A DNA stretch of 14,656 bases from DATDRS01 sp035291605 (GTDB lineage Bacteria > Chloroflexota > Anaerolineae > Anaerolineales > UBA6663), in NCBI GenBank assembly GCA_035291605.1, contig DATDRS010000163.1, forward strand, positions 1 to 14,656, given 5' to 3'. Below are positions 5,874-14,001 of this stretch, in pieces. The position numbers and the translations under genes were made by a program. Position 1 is the stretch's first letter. Each line of letters starts with the position of its first letter. The notes under the pieces are model-generated. The model was not told where the DNA came from. It ran no database searches and saw only the letters and a list, made by a program, of their open reading frames with translations.

Positions 5874-8800
5874 GTGAACGAGACGACTGTCCCGATTATC
5901 CTCACCAAGCTTCAGCCGCCGCTCACGCGCCGGACTGCGTTCCCGCGCGAGCGATTGGCGCCTCGCGTGCGCGAGTGCGTCGAACGCCGTCTGACGTTGG
6001 TGTGCGCCGCGCCCGGCTATGGCAAGACCACGCTCATCGCCAGCAGCCTGGCGGAGCTTCACCTGCCGGTGGTGTGGTACAGCCTCAGCCGCAGTGACCG
6101 CGACATCATCACCTTCTTCTCGTATCTCGCCGCCGGTTTTGACCGCCAGTGGCCGGGCCTGGCGGAAGCGGTGCGGCCCACCTTCGCTCCCGGAAAAGAC
6201 ACGCCGGCTCAGTTGGCCGCTTTCGTGGCCGCATGGGTCAACCAGATGGCCCTTACAGCCCAGGGCGATTTCCTGGTGATCTTCGACGACTTTCAGTTGG
6301 TGGACACGGTCCCAGAGATCTGCGAGGCCCTCGACCTGCTCATCACGCACGCCCCGTCGCAGGCGCATTTCGTCATCGCCACGCGCGCCGCGCCGCCGTT
6401 TGCGTGCCTCCCCCGCCTGCGGGCTGAAGGCCAGGCGGTTGAAATCAATGAAACGGATCTGAAGTTTGATCCGGTCGAAGCGGCTATGCTCTTCGTGCGC
6501 TGCCTCAAATTGAATGTGCCCGAGGCGCACGTGGCCGCTCTCACCGAGCAGACCGAGGGTTGGGCGCTTGGCCTGTTGATGGCAGGCCAATCCATCAAAG
6601 GGCGCGGCCAACTGGACGAAGCCCTCTCGGCTGCGTCGGCGCTGGCGGATCGTCGGATCCTCTTTGAATATCTCTCTGAGGAAGTGATGCGCCAGCAGCC
6701 GCCGGCTCTCGCGGACTTCCTCACCAGTTCGGCCATCCTCTCGCGGCTGGAGCCGCACGAATGCGATGCGGCTCTCGGGCGTTTTGACTCCGCGGCGCAC
6801 TTACAGCGGCTGGAGCAACACTGCCTCTTCGTCGCGCGCACCGAAGACGGCTGTCTCCGTTATCATCGCCTGTTTCGGGAGTTCCTGCTCCAGCAGTTGG
6901 CCGGCGATCGCGAGCGGGCCGAGGCGCTGCACCAGCGGGCCGCCGCGTATTTTGAAGAGAAGCAAAACATCGAGGCCGCCATCTTTCACCGCCTGGAGGC
7001 GCACGACTACCGGCAGGCCGCCCGGCTGATTGCCGCCGTCTCGCCCGACATGCTCCACGCCGGCCGGTTCGACACGCTTGGCTTCTGGCTTGGTCAACTC
7101 CCGGAAAGTGAATTCGCCGAATTTCCTGCGTTGTGGATGAGCTGGGGGCAGATGAGCGAGGCGCGCAGCCGGTGGGACGCCGCTCTGGATTATTACGACC
7201 GGGCCGCGCAGGCCTATACCGCGCGCGGCGATTTGCTGGGGTTGAGCGACGTGCTCCAGCGCAAGGGGCACATCCTCAACTGGCGCGAGGGCCGGCATGC
7301 CGAGGCCGAGCGGCTGCACCGCGAAGCGCTGAGTTACGTGGGCGAGGCGCATCGCCGCAAGCGCGCGGCCCTGCTGGCCGGGTTGGCGCGGGACCAGCTG
7401 GCGGCGGGCAATACGGTTGTGGCCGAGACGCTCTACCGCGAGGCGCTGGCCATCTACGAGGCCGAAGCCGACCCGCCGGGGCAACTCGAGACGCTGCTCA
7501 ATCCAGGCTCGTGGTTGTTCCACAGCAAAGGGGAATTTCAACAGGCCCTCGCCGTTCTGCGCCGCGCCGAGCAGTTGGCGCGCGAGCTGAACAGCCCGCG
7601 CCATTTGGTCGAAGCCCACAACAATATGGCCGTCAACCTGTATTTTCTGGGACGCTTTGTCGAGTCATTGCGGTATGCCGGTCAGGCGCTGGCGCTCAGC
7701 CGTGAACTGGGCGACACGCATGGCGAAGCCTTCGCGTTGATGAATCAGGCCAACGGCCTGGAGGCGACCTGCGGCGCTAGTTATACCGATCTGTACCGGC
7801 AATACCAGCGCGCCCTGCACATGCAGCAGGCGCTGGGCAACCACCGTTTCGTCATCGCTACGTTGGTGTTCATGATGATCCTGGCGCGGCGCAGCGGCGA
7901 CGTTTCTGAGGCGGCTCAGCGGGGAGGGCAGGCGCTGTCGTTGGCCGCCGAGCGCGGCCTGCGGTGGCTGGCAGGCTTTGCCCAAATTCAGCTCGGCGCG
8001 GCGCAAATCTGGATTGACCCGGCGGCCCAGGCCACGCTCGATGAGGCGCTGCAAACCTTCGGCGATTGCGGCGATCACTATCACCTGGCTGCCTCCCACT
8101 TCTGGCTGGCGGCCGTCTATCAATTCGAGAACAACCTGGTTTATCTCGATCACCTGCGCGAGTGTCTGAAGCTGGCGGTCGGCCATCACCACGACAGTTT
8201 CTTCCGTGCGGAAGCGCAGGCGGCTATCCCCCTGCTGGTGGCCGCGCTGGAGCACGATCTCTGGCCTGCCTACGTCGCGCCGATTTTGGCGCAGCTTGGC
8301 CCGCGCACGGTCGGCTCCATTCAGCCTTTGCTTGGGCACCCCGACGAGGCCGTCCGGCAACGCGCCCGTTCGCTGCTGGAGCAAATGGGAGTAAGCCTAT
8401 CGCCCGCGCCTCCCCGGCGCCGGCCGGCCTCCGTGCCGCCGCTGACCATTCGGGGTTTTGGCCCCTTCACCGTATTGCGTGCGGGGGGCGCCATTGAGGA
8501 ACGGGACTGGGGCCGCCGCAAGTGCAAGCGGCTGTTCAAGTATCTTGTCCTCAGCCCCGGCTACTCCCTCCCCAAAGATACGCTGGTAGATCTGCTATGG
8601 GGTGACGCCGATCCGCAGGCGGCCAACGCCAATTTCTATCGCACACTTTACAACCTGCGGCGTGTGCTGGAGCCGCTGGCTCCGCACTCGGGCGCTAACT
8701 ATCTGGCATTGGAGGGCGGCCAATTGAGACTGGTCGGCGAGGTGGTGAAAAGCGTGGACGTGACCGAGTTTGTGCGTTCGGCGGAAGAGGGGCGGCGGAT

Positions 8801-9245
8801 GGCCCGCGCGGGCCATCCTGAGGCGAGCGATCGGCTGGCCGCCGCCGTCCAGTTATATACAGATGATCTGTCCACCGACGACCTCTACGACGACTGGCTT
8901 CGCCCGCAGCGTGACTATCTGCGCGATCTGTATTTGGGCGCGCTGCGCGACCTGGCCGACTTGGCGATGGACGTGGGGCAGCTGGACCTGGCCATCGGCT
9001 TCCTCCAGCAGGCCTTTCGCAAAGACGGCACGGGCGAGGCGGCATGCCTGAGTTTGATGACGGCCCTCGCCAGGGCGGGCCGCCGCGTCGAAGCGCTGCA
9101 ATGTTACTCGGCCTGTGAAAAAGCGTTGGCCGAAATTGGTCTATCCCCCTCTGACGAACTGAGCGCGGCGCATCGCGGCTTACTGGGGACGCCTCTACCC
9201 TTCTGGCCTTCTTCGCCCTCCGCTTCCCCCCGGCCCAACGCCTGA
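5874..9245 (+). CDS. Large STAND NTPase / TPR / winged-helix / BTAD transcriptional regulator
   Basis: Predicted protein of 1123 residues. The N-terminus is MalT-like: TKLQPP then a Walker A motif APGYGKTT (46-53) and Walker B FLVIFDD (133-139), as in STAND ATPases that switch on ligand binding. Roughly residues 400-800 are alpha-helical repeats of TPR type (for example ALDYYDRAAQAYTARGDLLG). From about 857 (LTIRGFGPFTVL) comes an OmpR/SARP-type winged helix (CKRLFKYLVLSPGYSLPKDT, LVDLLWGD), and about 955-1115 is a bacterial transcriptional activation domain (BTAD). There is no LuxR helix-turn-helix, which MalT itself carries. AfsR/SARP proteins have these parts in the opposite order. The start is GTG 5874, 2 nt after a repeat array and without a visible ribosome site, so it is uncertain. 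Its position between two catabolic blocks suggests that it controls one or both; the inducer is unknown. Confidence 0.92.
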   Translation: MNETTVPIILTKLQPPLTRRTAFPRERLAPRVRECVERRLTLVCAAPGYGKTTLIASSLAELHLPVVWYSLSRSDRDIITFFSYLAAGFDRQWPGLAEAVRPTFAPGKDTPAQLAAFVAAWVNQMALTAQGDFLVIFDDFQLVDTVPEICEALDLLITHAPSQAHFVIATRAAPPFACLPRLRAEGQAVEINETDLKFDPVEAAMLFVRCLKLNVPEAHVAALTEQTEGWALGLLMAGQSIKGRGQLDEALSAASALADRRILFEYLSEEVMRQQPPALADFLTSSAILSRLEPHECDAALGRFDSAAHLQRLEQHCLFVARTEDGCLRYHRLFREFLLQQLAGDRERAEALHQRAAAYFEEKQNIEAAIFHRLEAHDYRQAARLIAAVSPDMLHAGRFDTLGFWLGQLPESEFAEFPALWMSWGQMSEARSRWDAALDYYDRAAQAYTARGDLLGLSDVLQRKGHILNWREGRHAEAERLHREALSYVGEAHRRKRAALLAGLARDQLAAGNTVVAETLYREALAIYEAEADPPGQLETLLNPGSWLFHSKGEFQQALAVLRRAEQLARELNSPRHLVEAHNNMAVNLYFLGRFVESLRYAGQALALSRELGDTHGEAFALMNQANGLEATCGASYTDLYRQYQRALHMQQALGNHRFVIATLVFMMILARRSGDVSEAAQRGGQALSLAAERGLRWLAGFAQIQLGAAQIWIDPAAQATLDEALQTFGDCGDHYHLAASHFWLAAVYQFENNLVYLDHLRECLKLAVGHHHDSFFRAEAQAAIPLLVAALEHDLWPAYVAPILAQLGPRTVGSIQPLLGHPDEAVRQRARSLLEQMGVSLSPAPPRRRPASVPPLTIRGFGPFTVLRAGGAIEERDWGRRKCKRLFKYLVLSPGYSLPKDTLVDLLWGDADPQAANANFYRTLYNLRRVLEPLAPHSGANYLALEGGQLRLVGEVVKSVDVTEFVRSAEEGRRMARAGHPEASDRLAAAVQLYTDDLSTDDLYDDWLRPQRDYLRDLYLGALRDLADLAMDVGQLDLAIGFLQQAFRKDGTGEAACLSLMTALARAGRRVEALQCYSACEKALAEIGLSPSDELSAAHRGLLGTPLPFWPSSPSASPRPNA

Positions 9246-9338
9246 CCTGTCCCTCCCTCAGGACGAAAAATCGAGCCGCACATCCGCCGCGCAGGGGATA
9301 GATGAGGGGTTTCGCTCACCATCTTCTGCATCGCGATC

Positions 9339-9381
9339 CTCCCGCCGCGGGGAGAAATTTGGGAGATGCCTCCCATAGAAT
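9339..9381 (+). promoter_or_regulatory. Paired CTCCC/GGGAG dyads and a possible -10 hexamer upstream of the UbiD-family gene
   Basis: The 178-nt gap 9246-9423 is the longest non-coding stretch. It holds two adjacent dyads made of the same word: CTCCC (9339-9343) with GGGAG (9350-9354), and TGGGAG (9360-9365) with CTCCCA (9370-9375), the latter a perfect 6-bp palindrome around ATGC. Directly after it lies TAGAAT (9376-9381), which resembles a -10 box; no convincing -35 is seen. The layout would fit an operator for the upstream regulator at the head of the ubiD-pps operon. This is inference from position and symmetry only. Confidence 0.35.
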
Positions 9382-9423
9382 GCCCACAAACCGGCCAATG
9401 GAGCTGTCACCGAGGAGAGTGTC

Positions 9424-10929
9424 ATGAAGGATCTGAGGGATTTTGTTCAAGCCTGCGAGTCAGAAGGCGAGTTGGCGCGCGTCAAAACCCAGGTGGACTG
9501 GAACCTGGAGCTGTCCCACATCGCCAAGCTCAACGAGGAGCGAAGCGGGCCGGCCCTGCTCTTCGAAAACGTCAAGGGCTATAGTTCTCCCGTGCTGACG
9601 AGCGCCTGCACGACCACCTCGCGGCTGGCTTTGATCATGGGAATGCCCAGGGAGTCGAGCCTGGTGGATCTGATGCGCGAGTGGGTGCGGCGCGTCCAGA
9701 ACAAGATCGTGCCCCGCTGGGTGGAGACCGCCCCTTGCAAGGAGAACGTGGACCGGGGTGACCAGATCAACCTCTTCAAATTCCCCGTGCCCAAAGTGTA
9801 CCCGCGCGACGGCGGACGCTATTTCGGCACGGCGGTAGCCGTCGTCACCAAGGACCCCAAGCGGGGTTGGATCAACATCGGCACCTATCGCCTGCAGATC
9901 CTCGACGAGCGGACGCTGGGCACGCAGTTCATCAAGGGCAAGCACGCCGACATCATGCTTCAGCAGTACGCGGAGATGAAGCAGCCCATGCCTATCGCCG
10001 CCGTCATCGGGGGCGATCCACTCATGTTCCTGATGGGCGCGGCCCGTTTGCCGGCCTTTGAGGGTGAGTACGAGTTCGCCAGCGCGATCCGCGGCGCGCC
10101 GATTGACGTGATCCGGGGCGAAACGGTTGACCTGCCGATCCCGGCGACCGCCGAAATTGTCGTGGAAGGTGAAGTGGATCCGGACAAGCTGCTGCCCGAG
10201 GGGCCATTCGGCGAATACACCGGCTACTACTCCGGGGTGGGCGCGACGCCCCGGCACTTCATCAAGGTCAACTGCATCACCTATCGCACTAACCCGATCT
10301 TCTGGTCCACCACCGTCGGCCGCGCCGTCACCGACACGCACATGACGATGGCGCTGACCTACGGCTCGACGTTGTGGCAGGAGCTCGAAGCGATGCGCAT
10401 CCCCGGCATCAAATCAGTCTACTGCCCGCCCGAAGGTGCGGGGCGCTTCCTGGCCATCATCTCGGTCAAGCAGATGTACCCCGGCCATGCGGCCCAGGTT
10501 GGCACCGCGGCCATTTCGACCGAAATGGGCGCGTATGGCCTGAAAACCGTGATCGTCGTAGACGAGGACATTGACGCGTGGGACCTGCCGCGCGTGCTGT
10601 GGGCGCTGAGCTTTCGCTTCCAGCCCTCGCGCGCTGAGTTCATCAAGCGCGGGCGCTCCACCCCGCTCGATCCCTCGCTGCCGATTGACGCCCGCGACAT
10701 CACCTCGCGCCTGATCATTGACGCCACCATCCCGTACGAGTGGAAAGAGAAGCCGGTCCCCATCGAGCTTGACCCCGAGGTGAAGAAGAAGGTAGAGTCG
10801 CGCTGGGATGAATACTTCCCCAGCCAGCCCGCGAGCGGGGATGGGCATGGGGGCCGCGCCTCAGGCAACGGCCACGAAACACCGCTCACCACCAGGCCCA
10901 TGATTGAAACCGGCGGCCACGAGATGTGA
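9424..10929 (+). CDS. ubiD: UbiD-family (de)carboxylase, probable phenylphosphate-carboxylase-like subunit
   Basis: Predicted protein of 501 residues; ATG 9424 follows GAGGAGAG. UbiD-family enzymes use prenylated FMN for reversible decarboxylation of aromatic or unsaturated acids. The catalytic triad is visible: Arg156 with Asn151 in NIGTYRLQ, and Glu259 and Glu264 in PEGPFGEYTGYYSG. This matches the Glu-Arg-Glu arrangement of Fdc1 and UbiD, so the protein should be active if prFMN is supplied; no ubiX gene is in the window. Because phenylphosphate-synthase-like genes follow directly, the closest functional model is the alpha or beta subunit of phenylphosphate carboxylase, which carboxylates a phosphorylated phenol to 4-hydroxybenzoate. 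Only one UbiD copy is present, whereas Thauera uses two plus small subunits. The C-terminus (about 467-501) is an unusual Gly/His-rich tail. Ubiquinone synthesis is unlikely in this context. The symbol denotes the family, not a proven function. Confidence 0.93.
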   Translation: MKDLRDFVQACESEGELARVKTQVDWNLELSHIAKLNEERSGPALLFENVKGYSSPVLTSACTTTSRLALIMGMPRESSLVDLMREWVRRVQNKIVPRWVETAPCKENVDRGDQINLFKFPVPKVYPRDGGRYFGTAVAVVTKDPKRGWINIGTYRLQILDERTLGTQFIKGKHADIMLQQYAEMKQPMPIAAVIGGDPLMFLMGAARLPAFEGEYEFASAIRGAPIDVIRGETVDLPIPATAEIVVEGEVDPDKLLPEGPFGEYTGYYSGVGATPRHFIKVNCITYRTNPIFWSTTVGRAVTDTHMTMALTYGSTLWQELEAMRIPGIKSVYCPPEGAGRFLAIISVKQMYPGHAAQVGTAAISTEMGAYGLKTVIVVDEDIDAWDLPRVLWALSFRFQPSRAEFIKRGRSTPLDPSLPIDARDITSRLIIDATIPYEWKEKPVPIELDPEVKKKVESRWDEYFPSQPASGDGHGGRASGNGHETPLTTRPMIETGGHEM

Positions 10930-11001
10930 CGTGATGACGTCTCCAAAGGACATCGCCCAGCCATCTGCCAACCATTCTCATCTCAACATGGAGGAGTAAA
11001 C

Positions 11002-12834
11002 ATGACCACCAGCGCCAATGGAAGATTTCCTAGTCCGTTTGAGGTCCCCACGCCGGCTGGCTGCGAGGGATGGGAAGAACTTTATCCCTACTACTACTTA
11101 TTCAGCAACGACCGGCGTGAATTTGAGGACAACCGGTTCTGGTTCCAGGACGGCATGCACCATCCTGAGCCGCTCTACCCTTTTGACACGATCACCTGCG
11201 AAAGCTGGTGGGTGGCGCTCGGCCAGTACAACACGCGCGTCTTCATCGTCCCGCCGGCGCTGGGGATTGACCAGCGCGTCCTGAACGGCTACCTTTACAT
11301 CACGGCTTTGCCGGTGCCGAACGAGAATGACATCGGCCCGCGGGTCGCCCACTTCATGGAGCGGGCCGGTTATTACTACCAGAACTGGAACACGCTGTAC
11401 GACCAGTGGGTGAAGAAGGCCGAAGAGACCGTCGCCGAATTGAAGGCGATCAAAGTCCCTGACCTGCCCGAGATGGAAGACATCTCGGTGGTGAAGCAGG
11501 GGCGAGGCATAACGACCGCCTACGATTTACTCACGGCCTACAACCGGGCGATTGAGAACATGCACAAGATATGGCACCTGCACTTCGAGTTTCTCAACCT
11601 CGGTTATGCAGCATACCTGACCTACTACGGCTTCTGCAAGAAGGCCTTCCCGGACATCTCCGACCAGACCATCGCTAAATTGGTGTCGGGCATTGACGTC
11701 ATCCTCTTCCGTCCAGACGAGGAACTCAAGCGCCTGTCAAAGGCAGCGGTGGATCTGGGCGTGGCCGGCGTCTTCAAGCAGACGGTCAATCCCAACGAAG
11801 TAATCGCCGAGATGCAGAAGTCAGACGGCGGCCAGAAGTGGCTGGACGAGCTGGAGAAATCCAAGGACCCGTGGTTCTACTTCTCCACCGGCACGGGCTT
11901 CTATCACCTCCACCGCTCGTGGATTGACGACATGACCGTGCCGTGTGTCTCCATCCGCGGCTACATCGAGAAGATCGAGGCCGGTCAGGACATCAGCCGT
12001 CCTTTGAGCGCCATCCAGAAGGAACGCGACCGGCTGGCCGCTGAATATACGGCGCTGCTCCCGACTGAGGAGGACAAGAAAGCCTTCCAGGAGCAGCTCG
12101 GCCTCGCGCGTACGGTCTTCCCTTACGTCGAGAACCACAACTTCTACGTCGAACACTGGCATCACACGGTGTTCTGGAACAAGATGCGCGAGTTCGGGCG
12201 CGTGCTGGTCACGCATGGCTTCTTCAAAGAAGTAGACGACCTGTTCTACCTGCACCGCTTCGAAGTTCAGGAGGCCATCTACGACCTGATCGCGTCCTGG
12301 GCGTCCGGCGGGGAGGCGCGCGGGCCGAAGTACTGGCCGCCCCTCGTCGAGAAACGCAAGGCGCTGTTCGAGAAGCTCAAGGCGTGGGCGCCGCCGCCCG
12401 CGCTGGGCGAGCCGCCGGAAGTCGTCACCGAGCCATTCACCATCATGCTCTGGGGCATCACCACCGAGAGCATCCAGCGCTGGCTCAAGCCGCAGGCCGC
12501 CGAGGGCGAGAGCAAGCAACTCACCGGCTTCGCCGGTTCGCCCGGCCTGGTCGAAGGCCCGGCCCGCGTCATTACCAGCGTCGAGGAACTCAAGGACGTG
12601 CAGCCGGGTGAGATCCTCGTCTGCCCCATCACCACGCCGAGCTGGGCGCCCGTGTTCACCCGCATCAAGGCGACCGTTACCGACATCGGCGGCATGATGT
12701 CGCACGCGGCCATCGTCTGCCGCGAGTACGGCCTGCCGGCCGTCATCGGCACCGGCTTCGGCACCAAGACGTTCAAGACCGGCCAGATGCTGCGCGTGGA
12801 TGGGACCACAGGTGTGGTGACCGCGTTGAACTAA
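11002..12834 (+). CDS. ppsA: Phenylphosphate synthase alpha-like subunit (phosphohistidine, PEP-synthase-related)
   Basis: Predicted protein of 610 residues, about 70 kDa, the size of the alpha subunit of Thauera aromatica phenylphosphate synthase. GAGGAG at 10991-10996 precedes ATG 11002 by 5 nt. The C-terminal domain (about 525-610) is the swivelling phosphohistidine domain of PEP synthase and PPDK: GSPGLVEGPARVI, then TDIGGMMSHAAIVCREYGLP, with His568 as the phosphorylated residue. The long N-terminal part (WHLHFEFLNLGYAAYLTYYG, DPWFYFSTGTGFYHLHRSWI) lacks an ATP-grasp fold and belongs to the PpsA-type substrate half. In the known system this subunit receives phosphate from the beta subunit and transfers it to phenol. 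Here ppsA ends 72 nt before the likely ppsB start, with a strong hairpin between. The substrate may be phenol, another phenolic, or an amine such as aniline; sequence alone does not settle this. The symbol is that of phenylphosphate synthase, not E. coli PEP synthase. Confidence 0.85.
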   Translation: MTTSANGRFPSPFEVPTPAGCEGWEELYPYYYLFSNDRREFEDNRFWFQDGMHHPEPLYPFDTITCESWWVALGQYNTRVFIVPPALGIDQRVLNGYLYITALPVPNENDIGPRVAHFMERAGYYYQNWNTLYDQWVKKAEETVAELKAIKVPDLPEMEDISVVKQGRGITTAYDLLTAYNRAIENMHKIWHLHFEFLNLGYAAYLTYYGFCKKAFPDISDQTIAKLVSGIDVILFRPDEELKRLSKAAVDLGVAGVFKQTVNPNEVIAEMQKSDGGQKWLDELEKSKDPWFYFSTGTGFYHLHRSWIDDMTVPCVSIRGYIEKIEAGQDISRPLSAIQKERDRLAAEYTALLPTEEDKKAFQEQLGLARTVFPYVENHNFYVEHWHHTVFWNKMREFGRVLVTHGFFKEVDDLFYLHRFEVQEAIYDLIASWASGGEARGPKYWPPLVEKRKALFEKLKAWAPPPALGEPPEVVTEPFTIMLWGITTESIQRWLKPQAAEGESKQLTGFAGSPGLVEGPARVITSVEELKDVQPGEILVCPITTPSWAPVFTRIKATVTDIGGMMSHAAIVCREYGLPAVIGTGFGTKTFKTGQMLRVDGTTGVVTALN

Positions 12835-12843
12835 CAGGAAAGC

Positions 12844-12893
12844 GACGAAGGGCGGGTGATAGGCGGCGTCACACCTGTCACCCGTCGTTCGTC
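12844..12893 (+). other. Strong imperfect hairpin between the two synthase genes
   Basis: Arms 12844-12863 and 12874-12893 pair over 20 positions with a single G-G mismatch and two G-U pairs, closing on a 10-nt loop (CGGCGTCACA). The core is GGGTGATAGG with CCTGTCACCC. No run of T follows, so it is not a standard intrinsic terminator. It begins 9 nt after the ppsA stop and ends 13 nt before the ATG of ppsB. It could stabilise the upstream mRNA or tune the ratio of the two subunits. The 3' arm overlaps heptad-like units (TCGTCAT, TCGTCGC). Confidence 0.6.
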
Positions 12894-12906
12894 ATTCGTC
12901 GCCGGT

Positions 12907-13992
12907 ATGGCTCACGACCCGTACGTCCTCTGGCTTGAAGACTGCAACAAGACCTGCGCGTCGCTCGTGGGCGGCAAGAATGCCAGCCTGGGCGACATGC
13001 TGAAGGCCGGCATCCGCGTCCCTCCGGGCTTTGCCGTGACGACCGCCGCCTACCGCGATTTCCTGGAGGAGGCCGGGATTGGCCAGGCAATCCAGAAGAT
13101 CCTGGATGACCTGGATGTGGATGATGTGGAGGCGACCGAGCGCGCCAGCCAGACCATCCGGCAAATGATGGCGGCGGCCTGCATCCCGGCCCCCGTCGAG
13201 ACGGCCATCACCCGGGCTTATAAAGAACTCGCGGCGGAATGCGGCGCGCCTGATGTGCCGGTGGCGGTGCGTTCCAGCGCCACGGCGGAGGACTTGCCCG
13301 AGGCCTCCTTTGCCGGACAACAGGAGACGACGCTGTGGGTGCGTACCCCCGGATCGGTGTTGATCCGTACCGCTATCTGCTGGTCGAGCCTGTTTACGCC
13401 CCGCGCCATCGCCTACCGCGTTAAAATGGGCTTCCCGCACGACAGAGTGCTCATCAGCGTCGGCGTGCAGAAGATGGCGAACTCGCGTACGTCGGGCGTG
13501 ATGTTTACCCTCAACCCGTCTAACGGCGACCGTTCGACCATCGCCATTGACGCGAGTTGGGGGCTGGGCGAAAGCGTCGTGTCGGGCATGGTCACGCCGG
13601 ACAACTATCTGGTCAACAAGATTACGCTGGAGGTGATCAAACGCACCGCCTCCCCCAAGTTGATCGAGTATGTGCCGGACCCGGATGGCGACCGGGCGGA
13701 GATCGTGAACGTGCCGCCCGAAAGGCAAACGGCGCTGTGCCTGACCGACGAGGAGGTCGTCGCCGTAGCGACTTTGGGACAGTGCCTCGATCACTACTAT
13801 GGGGCGCCGCAGGACATCGAATGGGCCATTGACCGCGACCTGCCCGTCCCGGAGAACGTCGTGGCCCTGCAGTGCCGGCCCGAGACGGTGTGGAGCCGGA
13901 AACCCCCTGTTTCCATTGCCAGGCCGGGGGCCGGGGCGCTGGACTACGTGCTGGCGAACCTGCTGGCCGGAGTGAAGACCCGCAAGGATTGA
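12907..13992 (+). CDS. ppsB: Phenylphosphate synthase beta-like subunit (ATP-binding domain of PEP synthase type)
   Basis: Predicted protein of 361 residues, about 40 kDa, corresponding to the N-terminal ATP-grasp part of PEP synthase and to the beta subunit of phenylphosphate synthase. Motifs in order: SLVGGKNASLGDML (19-32), VPPGFAVTTAAY (38-49), VRSSATAEDLPEASFAGQQE (121-140), WSSLFTPRAIAYR (159-171), SGVMFTLNP (196-204), SWGLGESVVSG (217-227), QDIEWAID (302-309) and LQCRPETVWS (321-330), the usual end of the ATP-binding domain. It has no phosphohistidine or PEP-binding domain, which fits a split enzyme with the preceding gene. ATG 12907 is chosen because MAHDPYVLWLED matches the family N-terminus, though no ribosome site precedes it. 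An in-frame GTG at 12856 would add 17 residues encoded by the hairpin. The beta subunit would hydrolyse ATP to AMP and phosphate while phosphorylating the alpha-subunit histidine. Confidence 0.87.
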   Translation: MAHDPYVLWLEDCNKTCASLVGGKNASLGDMLKAGIRVPPGFAVTTAAYRDFLEEAGIGQAIQKILDDLDVDDVEATERASQTIRQMMAAACIPAPVETAITRAYKELAAECGAPDVPVAVRSSATAEDLPEASFAGQQETTLWVRTPGSVLIRTAICWSSLFTPRAIAYRVKMGFPHDRVLISVGVQKMANSRTSGVMFTLNPSNGDRSTIAIDASWGLGESVVSGMVTPDNYLVNKITLEVIKRTASPKLIEYVPDPDGDRAEIVNVPPERQTALCLTDEEVVAVATLGQCLDHYYGAPQDIEWAIDRDLPVPENVVALQCRPETVWSRKPPVSIARPGAGALDYVLANLLAGVKTRKD

Positions 13993-14001
13993 AGCAGCGA
14001 G

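Noticed and set aside
9241..9269. Possible terminator after the regulator gene (CCTGA with TCAGG, then GAAAAA)
   Set aside because: The stem is only 5 bp with a 12-nt loop and is followed by A rather than T on the coding strand, so it does not fit an intrinsic terminator.
11002..13992. Interpretation of the two genes as a broken PEP synthase or pyruvate phosphate dikinase
   Set aside because: The order is reversed (phosphohistidine part first, ATP-grasp second), each has its own start, and the N-terminal half of the first protein is not the PEP-binding TIM barrel. This matches phenylphosphate-synthase-type subunits rather than a frameshifted PEP synthase.
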